NCBI GenBank assembly: GCA_002368955.1
Contig: DFDY01000155.1
Span: forward strand, 1-6,037
Direction: 5' to 3'
DNA: 6,037 nucleotides
Source: Bacteroidales bacterium UBA3816
Lineage (GTDB): Bacteria; Bacteroidota; Bacteroidia; Bacteroidales; P3
In this document: piece after piece, positions 1 to 4,453 of the stretch
Numbering within the stretch: position 1 is the stretch's first letter
Layout: each line of letters opens with the position of its first letter
Notes under the pieces: model-generated
Told to the model about the DNA's origin: nothing
Databases searched by the model: none
The model's input: the letters and a program-made list of their open reading frames with translations, nothing else
Made by a program: the position numbers and the translations under genes

Positions 1-22
1 TAATGGAGGGGACTTCTATAAA

Positions 23-39
23 TCACCCAGAAGGGGTGA
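23..39. repeat. Small hairpin, 6-bp stem
   Basis: TCACCC (23-28) pairs perfectly with GGGTGA (34-39) across a 5-nt loop. No T-tract follows on either strand, so it does not look like an intrinsic terminator. It is the first in a row of foldback segments. Confidence 0.5.
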
Positions 40-51
40 GACTATTAATAA

Positions 52-81
52 CACGGTACAAGCCGAAGGCGCAGTGCCGTG
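52..81. repeat. Two-tier hairpin with GAA triloop
   Basis: The outer stem CACGGTAC (52-59) pairs with GTGCCGTG (74-81), 8 bp including one G-T wobble. The inner stem GCC (62-64) pairs with GGC (68-70) around the triloop GAA (65-67). A short asymmetric internal loop lies between the two tiers. There is no T-tract on either side. Confidence 0.6.
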
Positions 82-102
82 ATACTCAGACGTCAGTAAA
101 CT

Positions 103-119
103 GCGTCCCGACGGGACGC
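103..119. repeat. Perfect 7-bp hairpin with GAC triloop
   Basis: GCGTCCC (103-109) and GGGACGC (113-119) are perfect complements separated by GAC. The stem is GC-rich, so the foldback should be stable in single-stranded DNA or RNA. AT-rich sequence follows, but without a T-run, so a terminator role is not supported. Confidence 0.6.
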
Positions 120-149
120 GACAATGGAAACAAATAAATAGAACACACC

Positions 150-197
150 TGGATTATTAATGGTAATTCGTGTTAAAAGATATGCACATTAATTTTG
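150..197. repeat. Direct repeat, copy 1
   Basis: Bases 150-174 are identical to 463-487 (25 nt, beginning TGGATTATTAATGG). The match continues with 12 of 17 identities, including an exact GCACATTA block at 184-191, then a shared TTTTG after a 1-nt gap. Within this copy ATTAATG (156-162) and CATTAAT (187-193) form a perfect 7-bp inverted repeat, so the unit can fold. The two copies lie 313 bp apart and bracket the nested palindrome. It is probably an intergenic repeat family; its function is unknown. Confidence 0.75.
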
Positions 198-316
198 CTT
201 ACCGACTTAAGTAATTGCTCAAAATATTTTACATATAATTTCCATCTAATTGACCATTAATTTTAAATCGCTCTAGTACAAAGTATGACTGATTCTTGCT
301 CGTATTTCTCAATGTG

Positions 317-333
317 GCGTGTCTTCGACACGC
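317..333. repeat. Perfect 7-bp hairpin, TTC triloop
   Basis: GCGTGTC (317-323) and GACACGC (327-333) are perfect complements around TTC. On the minus strand the loop reads C-GAA-G, the same loop as the inner hairpin at 62-70. It lies inside the nested palindrome, just after the third left arm. Confidence 0.65.
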
Positions 334-403
334 TGAGTAGTAGGGGTTTCGCTATCCCCACACTGCGCTCCCGTTGGTCGCTTAGTATGGGGTTATTGAG
401 ATT

Positions 404-420
404 CAGCCTCTTCGAGGCTG
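404..420. repeat. Perfect 7-bp hairpin, TTC triloop
   Basis: CAGCCTC (404-410) and GAGGCTG (414-420) are perfect complements around TTC. The stem differs from that of 317-333 but the loop and stem length are the same. The minus strand downstream has no T-run, so it is not a convincing terminator for the upstream minus-strand gene. Confidence 0.65.
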
Positions 421-462
421 CTAAAAATCAGTCTTTTATCAAACTAGAGCCTTTTAAATTAA

Positions 463-509
463 TGGATTATTAATGGTAATTCGTGTTTTATAATACGCAC
501 ATTATTTTG
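463..509. repeat. Direct repeat, copy 2
   Basis: This is the second copy of the repeat at 150-197, with 25 identical bases at 463-487 and the GCACATTA block at 497-504. Its left edge overlaps the right outer arm of the nested palindrome. Its right part contains the stop codon (502-504) of the minus-strand MBL gene. CGTGTT (482-487) and AATACG (492-497) can form a 6-bp stem with one G-T wobble and a 4-nt loop. No T-tract follows on the minus strand, so termination is not supported. Confidence 0.75.
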
Positions 510-1386
510 AAAATGGCGAAGCGAGAAAACGTCTATTACAAAAAATAAACATTTCATAGCAATGGGCTCCGCACAGTCTCAAGTGGTTGTCCTGTGCATA
601 CGCAAGAATCTCCTTGCGGGTGGCGACAGCCTGGGCGGGGTCTTGGTCATATCGGGCGCAGAAATCGGGGTATTGCAATTGTAGGTCTTGCGAGTGGACT
701 ATGTCGCCTGCAATAAGGAAGTCCCCGATTTGAAAGACGGTATGGCCAGGGGTGTGGCCTGGTGCGGGAATAGTATGCACACGGCCGTCGAACAGCTGGG
801 CAGAGGCGGCGAAAGTGACTATGCGGCCTTGGTAGGCTGACTCAATCTGTTGCCAAAGGGCACTCATGGGCGATGAGGTTTCCCACTGGTTGGTACTGGC
901 CTTCTCGGCCTCTGAGAGATATATGGTGGCATTGGGGAAGGCCGCCTTCCCATCCCGTAAGAGTCCTCCTATGTGGTCAGGGTGCAGGTGGGTAAGGCAG
1001 ACGGCGGTCACCTCGTTGGGGTTGATCTGGCCGCCCGTCAGCAGGGAACCCTCGGCTCCTAGTCCGGCATCAAAAAGAACGTTCGTTCCCTCAGGAAACT
1101 TGACCAGAAAGACATTGATTGCCGAGGGCGTTTTGCCTGTGGGCAATAGCGTTGCCAAGAGGCTGTCGTCATAAGAGCCTTTGAAAAGGTCGATGGGATG
1201 CTCGCTTTCCTTGTCCCGAATGCCTATCACTGTGGCGTGGGTGCTTGGGTCGAGCAAGCTGTTCTGGGAGGAGGTGTCGAGATTGTCTTGATTTTCGGCT
1301 GCGTTGCGATATTGGCTGTTGCAGGCAATGCCCAAAAAGGCTATGGCGGCCATAAAAGCACAGGCAAGGATACTTCTTTTACTCAT
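502..1386 (-). CDS. MBL-fold metallohydrolase lipoprotein, odd C-terminus
   Basis: This is a 294-residue protein of the metallo-beta-lactamase superfamily, nearest in style to lactonase/glyoxalase-II-like hydrolases; the substrate is unknown. Residues 1-22 form a lipoprotein signal: K3-R4, a hydrophobic core, then LGIAC with Cys22 as the likely lipidated residue. Gly at -3 makes the lipobox imperfect. The protein is therefore probably tethered to a membrane facing the periplasm or outside. Metal ligands are visible in order: H133-L-H-P-D137-H138, then GHTPGH ending at H215, AGD with D228, and GAH with H275, consistent with a two-zinc site. After H275 the protein departs from the usual family ending, which typically carries a Pro-Gly segment such as PYPG. 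It ends instead in about 19 unusual residues (CYEMFIFCNRR...), whose TAA stop lies inside a direct repeat. The start is supported by the signal peptide directly after it and a promoter-like site upstream. The fold call is firm; the specific reaction is not. Confidence 0.88.
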   Translation of the reverse strand: MSKRSILACAFMAAIAFLGIACNSQYRNAAENQDNLDTSSQNSLLDPSTHATVIGIRDKESEHPIDLFKGSYDDSLLATLLPTGKTPSAINVFLVKFPEGTNVLFDAGLGAEGSLLTGGQINPNEVTAVCLTHLHPDHIGGLLRDGKAAFPNATIYLSEAEKASTNQWETSSPMSALWQQIESAYQGRIVTFAASAQLFDGRVHTIPAPGHTPGHTVFQIGDFLIAGDIVHSQDLQLQYPDFCARYDQDPAQAVATRKEILAYAQDNHLRLCGAHCYEMFIFCNRRFLASPFSK

Positions 1387-1405
1387 AGGAATACGTTTTT
1401 CTTTG

Positions 1406-1438
1406 CAAACGTCATTTTTGATTTTTTATTGTGTCAAA
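1406..1438 (-). promoter_or_regulatory. Bacteroidota-type promoter for the MBL gene
   Basis: Read on the minus strand, TTTG (1435-1438) is followed after 21 bases by GACGTTTG (1406-1413). The latter matches the Bacteroidota -7 consensus TAnnTTTG at five of its six fixed positions, with G in place of the first T. The spacing suits the known -33/-7 arrangement. Transcription would start near 1402, giving a leader of about 16 nt that is A-rich and lacks a clear Shine-Dalgarno sequence. Confidence 0.45.
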
Positions 1439-1481
1439 CCGTGTGTTTGGGTTTACCATAATTACCAGTCCTCTGCAAGAA

Positions 1482-1516
1482 TTGACTCTTTGGTGGAACA
1501 TAATAATATAATTTTA
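1482..1516 (+). promoter_or_regulatory. Possible pgk promoter
   Basis: Two overlapping readings exist. A Bacteroidota-like one has TTTG at 1489-1492, 16 bases, then TAATTTTA at 1509-1516, one base off TAnnTTTG. A sigma-70-like one has TTGACT at 1482-1487, 19 bases, then TATAAT at 1507-1512. Either would leave a leader of only about 10 nt before the ATG at 1530. The region is very AT-rich, so chance matches are likely. Confidence 0.3.
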
Positions 1517-1529
1517 AAATAAAGAATCT

Positions 1530-2879
1530 ATGCCACTAAGTGCACTTCCTTTAATCCAAGAGGCCGACCTGAAGAATAAGGTCGTGCTGGTCCGTGTGGA
1601 CCACAATGTTGTCAAGAACGGCGTAATCCATGACCCATACCGTATCGATGCCACCTTCGGCACCCTGTTCTATATCTTGGCCAAAGGCGGCAAAATCATC
1701 CTCATGACCCATGTGGGTCGTCCCCGCAACAAGAAAGACGGCTCCATCACCCAGGATGCCTCCACCTCGGTGAAACCCATCGTGGACTACTTAGAGAACA
1801 AGTTGCATATCTCCATCGAGATGCCCGAGTTCTACGCCCATGGCAAAGAGGGCTACCTGAGCATCGAAAGCAGTGTGAACCACTCCATCCGCCGCCTGCG
1901 CGACCACGAGGTGGACATGATCTATCTGCCCAACACCCGCTGGTTCATAGGCGAAGAGGCCAAGGACGAAAATGCCGACCGCTTTGCCAACCAGTTGGCC
2001 GGCTTGGCCGACATCTACGTCAACGATGCCTTCGGCTCGTGGCAGCCTCACGTCTCCACTTACGGCATCACCAAATATCTGCCCTCCTATGCAGGTTTCC
2101 TGATGCAGAAGGAGATTGAGAACCTCGAACGCATCTTCCATGCCAAACAGCCGCTGGTCTCCGTGGTGGCTGGCAGCAAGTTCGACACCAAGATTGACAG
2201 CCTCTATGCCCTGCTGCAGAAGAGCGACCACCTGGTGTTGGGCGGAGTTATCTACAATGCCTACCTTTGCGCCAAATACGGCATCAGCATCAAGGGGGTC
2301 GAAGAGGCCGACGTGCAGATGGCCGCCGAGTTTGTGAAGTTTGCCGAGCAGTTCCCCAAGAAGATTGTGGAGCTGCCCTTTATTGTGGAGAGCGACGTGT
2401 TTGGCGAGCGGGTGGAAGGCAAATACCGCGTCCACGACATCCGCAAGCTCAAGAAAGGCACCGCCCTCAACTATGTGCTGGACGTGGCCCCGGAGAGCTA
2501 CGATGAGCCCGAGATACTCAACGTCTTCCTCTCGGCCAAGACCATCTTTGTCAACGCCGTCATGGGGCTGGTGCCCCACTTCAACGAAGGCACCATCGCC
2601 CTAGACACCGTCATCGACCGCAACCCCCATGCTGTCAAGCTCTATGGTGGCGGCGACACCATGCAGGAACTCAAACGCCTGCTTCCCGGCCTCTACATCA
2701 TGGCTCTCGACAGCAAGGACTACTACATCTTCACCGGTGGCGGCGCCGTCCTCAAAGCCATCGAGCAGAACAGCCCCTCGGGCCTTGCCCCCGTCCGCGC
2801 CCTCATAGAACAGAAAGCCGAGCAGGAGAAGTGGAAACAACGTCTCGGTAGCACCCGCACCATACAGCAGAAATACTGA
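1530..2879 (+). CDS. pgk: Phosphoglycerate kinase homologue, divergent
   Basis: The family enzyme moves a phosphate from 1,3-bisphosphoglycerate to ADP in glycolysis, in the cytoplasm. At 449 residues it is longer than usual bacterial Pgk (about 390-420), partly through a charged C-terminal tail of about 30 residues. Conserved family landmarks: RVDHN at 22-26 (usually RVDFN), R38, HVGRP 61-65, R137 in NTRWF, VNDAFG 164-169, K217 and K221 in GSKFDTKI, GGGD 373-376 and TGGGA 402-406. Clear departures: the usual AHRAH segment after VNDAFG is SWQPH (170-174), removing the substrate-binding His-Arg pair (H167/R168 in yeast numbering). The usual WNGPMGVFE is VNAVMGLVP (341-349), removing the Glu that contacts the nucleotide ribose. 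Family membership is firm. Whether it is the cell's main glycolytic Pgk or a paralogue with altered activity cannot be decided here. The ATG lies in an A-rich leader without a strong Shine-Dalgarno; the gene stands alone on this strand. Confidence 0.88.
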   Translation: MPLSALPLIQEADLKNKVVLVRVDHNVVKNGVIHDPYRIDATFGTLFYILAKGGKIILMTHVGRPRNKKDGSITQDASTSVKPIVDYLENKLHISIEMPEFYAHGKEGYLSIESSVNHSIRRLRDHEVDMIYLPNTRWFIGEEAKDENADRFANQLAGLADIYVNDAFGSWQPHVSTYGITKYLPSYAGFLMQKEIENLERIFHAKQPLVSVVAGSKFDTKIDSLYALLQKSDHLVLGGVIYNAYLCAKYGISIKGVEEADVQMAAEFVKFAEQFPKKIVELPFIVESDVFGERVEGKYRVHDIRKLKKGTALNYVLDVAPESYDEPEILNVFLSAKTIFVNAVMGLVPHFNEGTIALDTVIDRNPHAVKLYGGGDTMQELKRLLPGLYIMALDSKDYYIFTGGGAVLKAIEQNSPSGLAPVRALIEQKAEQEKWKQRLGSTRTIQQKY

Positions 2880-2903
2880 ACCCACATATTCCACCAACGA
2901 AAG

Positions 2904-2933
2904 AAGGGAAGCCGCTCCGACGACTTCCCTTTT
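2904..2933. terminator. Intrinsic terminator between convergent genes
   Basis: AAGGGAAG (2904-2911) and CTTCCCTT (2924-2931) form a perfect 8-bp stem with a 12-nt loop, starting 24 bp after the pgk stop. TTTT at 2930-2933 gives a short T-tract for pgk. On the minus strand the stem is followed by a T-rich CTTTCG stretch, so it may also serve the hydrogenase gene, which ends at 2956. The short T-runs suggest modest strength. Confidence 0.65.
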
Positions 2934-2955
2934 CCATTGATGATATAGGGCTCTC

Positions 2956-4404
2956 TTATTGCTCCTTGGCAAGGTTCTGCAGCGAGAGCTTGTAGAGGCT
3001 GACGCTGTTGTCGATCTTGGTCTCTTTGGCTTCCTTGCCGTATTTGTCCACGTCCACCACGTTGCGGGGGCTGTGGGTGATGCTGAGGGGACCGTTGATG
3101 CAGCCGCCTTCGCAGGCCATGCCCTCGAAGAAATTCTCCACGGCCTTGTCGGCTTTCAGTTTGGCCAAAGCCATGTTGCACTCGTCCAGACCACTCATGG
3201 TGCAGGTTTTGATACCTTCCACGCCTAGGTCCTTGGCCACCTCTTGCACGCCTTGGGTGATGCCGCCCGATTTGGCGAAGATGCGGCCGTAGAAGGAGGC
3301 ATTGTTCAGCGGGGTGTCCTCCAGTTCGGCAGGGTTGATGTCACGGGCATCGATAAAGGCCTGCAACTCTTCGAAAGACATGACGGTGTCGATGGCACCG
3401 TGGGTCTTTTCAAGGAAGTACTCCATCTTCTTGCTGGCGCAGGGTCCGATGAAGACAATCTTGGCAGTGGGGTCGGACCGTTTGATGAGTTGGGCAGTCT
3501 CAATCATGGGCGAGGGGGAGGAGGAGATGTATTTGACCAGTTCTGGGTACCGCTTCTCGATGAATGCCACGAACGAGGGGCAGCAGCTGGTGGTCATGAT
3601 GCGCTTCTCTTTCCACTCGTTGGCCTCCTTGTAGAGGGTGATGTCGGCACCGAGGGCGGCTTCGACCACTTGGTGGAATCCGAGCATCTTGATGGCCGTC
3701 ACCACCTGCGGCAACGTGCTGTCGCGGCACTGGCCCACAATGGCGGGGGCCACAACAGCATAGACACGATACTTGGTGTTGTTCTCCGACTCGCGCAGAA
3801 TCTTGATGATGTCGAGGATGAGCGACTTGTCCTGAATGGCACCGAAGGGGCACTTATAAATGCAGGCGCCGCAGGAGACGCACTTGTCGTTGTTAATCAT
3901 GGCTGAGCCCTGCTCGTTGATGGTGATAGCCTTGGGCTTGCAGCTCTGCATGCAGGGACGGTGCTGCGCAATGATGGCACCGTAGGGGCATGCCTTGGTG
4001 CACTTGCCGCACTCGATGCACTTGCTCTTGTCGATGGTGGCGCGGTGGTCCACAATGGTGATGGCGTTCTTGGGGCACACATCGGCGCAGGCATGCATCA
4101 GACAGCCGCGGCAGGCCGGGGTGACCAGCATGCCGCCCACTGGGCATTCGTCGCAGGCGATGTCAATCACCTGCACAGGGTTGGGATTGTTCTTGTCGCC
4201 GCCCATGGCCATCTTGACGCGCTCCTGGATGATGGCACGCTCCTTGTAGATGCAGCAGCGCAGCTGGGGTTTGGGGCCGGGGCAGATAGTCTTCGGTATG
4301 TCCATATAGACATCCTCCAACGTATCGGCGTAAGCGTGCTTGATTACCTCTTTCAGCACGTTATATTTGATAAACTGTACGTTTGTGTCGAAAACGCGTG
4401 GCAT
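2956..4404 (-). CDS. Group B-type [FeFe] hydrogenase, monomeric
   Basis: This 482-residue iron-only hydrogenase should interconvert protons and H2 in the cytoplasm, probably with ferredoxin as partner. Iron-sulfur cysteines fill the N-terminal half: C41, C50-C51, C84/C87, CxxCxxxxCxxxCP at C98-C110, CxxCxxCxxxCP at C129-C139, C151/C155, and CxxCxxCxxxCP at C175-C185. Several [4Fe-4S] clusters are therefore likely. The catalytic H-cluster motifs are TSCCPSF (272-278), GPCASKKME (320-328) and EGMACEGGC (427-435). The expected ligands are C275, C322, C431 and C435, and C274 is the proton-transfer Cys. G320 replaces the Met of the classic MPCxxK motif, and the RCCIYKER segment (49-56) is typical of group B as I know it. 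E260, E263 and S294 align with the proton-relay residues of clostridial CpI. No PAS, NADH-binding or thioredoxin-like domain is present, which argues against a sensory or bifurcating type. The gene starts 49 bp after typA without an obvious promoter, so co-transcription is plausible. Its ATG lacks a Shine-Dalgarno. Confidence 0.92.
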   Translation of the reverse strand: MPRVFDTNVQFIKYNVLKEVIKHAYADTLEDVYMDIPKTICPGPKPQLRCCIYKERAIIQERVKMAMGGDKNNPNPVQVIDIACDECPVGGMLVTPACRGCLMHACADVCPKNAITIVDHRATIDKSKCIECGKCTKACPYGAIIAQHRPCMQSCKPKAITINEQGSAMINNDKCVSCGACIYKCPFGAIQDKSLILDIIKILRESENNTKYRVYAVVAPAIVGQCRDSTLPQVVTAIKMLGFHQVVEAALGADITLYKEANEWKEKRIMTTSCCPSFVAFIEKRYPELVKYISSSPSPMIETAQLIKRSDPTAKIVFIGPCASKKMEYFLEKTHGAIDTVMSFEELQAFIDARDINPAELEDTPLNNASFYGRIFAKSGGITQGVQEVAKDLGVEGIKTCTMSGLDECNMALAKLKADKAVENFFEGMACEGGCINGPLSITHSPRNVVDVDKYGKEAKETKIDNSVSLYKLSLQNLAKEQ

Positions 4405-4453
4405 GATGTGATTGTATTAGTTAATAGTTATAAGATAGTAGTTATTAGTTGCA
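4405..4453 (-). other. Short AT-rich typA-hydrogenase spacer
   Basis: This 49-bp gap is almost entirely A and T. It contains TATTAGTT twice, at 4415-4422 and 4443-4450 on the plus strand, 28 bp apart, along with related TAGTTA-type words. I see no TTTG / TAnnTTTG pair, no strong stem and no T-tract, so it neither clearly ends typA transcription nor starts a new transcript. Confidence 0.5.

Larger units (their letters stand above)
254..465. repeat. 212-bp nested palindromic element
   Basis: Three pairs of arms are nested. The outer pair is 254-267 with 452-465 (13 of 14 bases complementary, starting CCATTAATTT). The second is GACTGATT at 287-294 with AATCAGTC at 426-433 (8 of 8). The third is TCTCAAT at 307-313 with ATTGAGA at 395-401 (7 of 7). 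Inside lie perfect triloop hairpins at 317-333 and 404-420, and an imperfect stem CCCCACACT (356-364) with AGTATGGGG (384-392). The one mismatch of that last stem is C-A when read as plus RNA but G-U when read as minus RNA. No transposase or target-site duplication is visible. A MITE-like element, a REP-type repeat or a structured RNA are the alternatives. Confidence 0.55.
1..501. other. Gene-free, hairpin-rich intergenic region
   Basis: I see no credible coding sequence here. The only open frame of note, a 62-codon plus-strand frame at 285-473, runs straight through hairpins and palindrome arms and has no recognisable protein features. The region mixes AT-rich filler (about 123-300 and 421-501) with GC-rich foldback segments. 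It holds five compact hairpins, two copies of a direct repeat and one long nested palindrome, each listed separately. This style suits dispersed intergenic repeats or a MITE-like element better than a gene remnant. A structured RNA is possible, but no known RNA family was recognised. Confidence 0.7.

Noticed and set aside
1..150. Group II intron end, tmRNA or retron RNA in the hairpin cluster
   Set aside because: I found no domain V-like motif, tRNA-like ends or adjoining reverse transcriptase. The hairpins are too small and separate to match a known RNA.
285..473. 62-residue plus-strand open frame in the repeat region
   Set aside because: It spans hairpins and palindrome arms, ends inside the direct repeat and shows no recognisable domain. 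Its reading frame is better explained by the repeat structure.
150..487. CRISPR array
   Set aside because: There are only two repeat copies with a 288-nt gap, no regular spacing and no cas genes.
482..497. Hairpin just past the MBL stop as a terminator
   Set aside because: The stem is short with a wobble pair, and no T-tract follows on the minus strand.
1791..2579. 262-residue open frame antisense to pgk
   Set aside because: The plus strand encodes a clear Pgk over the same bases. Long antisense frames are expected in GC-rich genes, and the translation is low-complexity (Val, Gly, Leu, His-rich) without motifs.
3244..3906. 220-residue open frame antisense to the hydrogenase
   Set aside because: It is a shadow of the hydrogenase coding strand, rich in Gly, Asp and Val, with no family motif. 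The 3961-4518 frame is rejected for the same reason and also crosses an intergenic gap.
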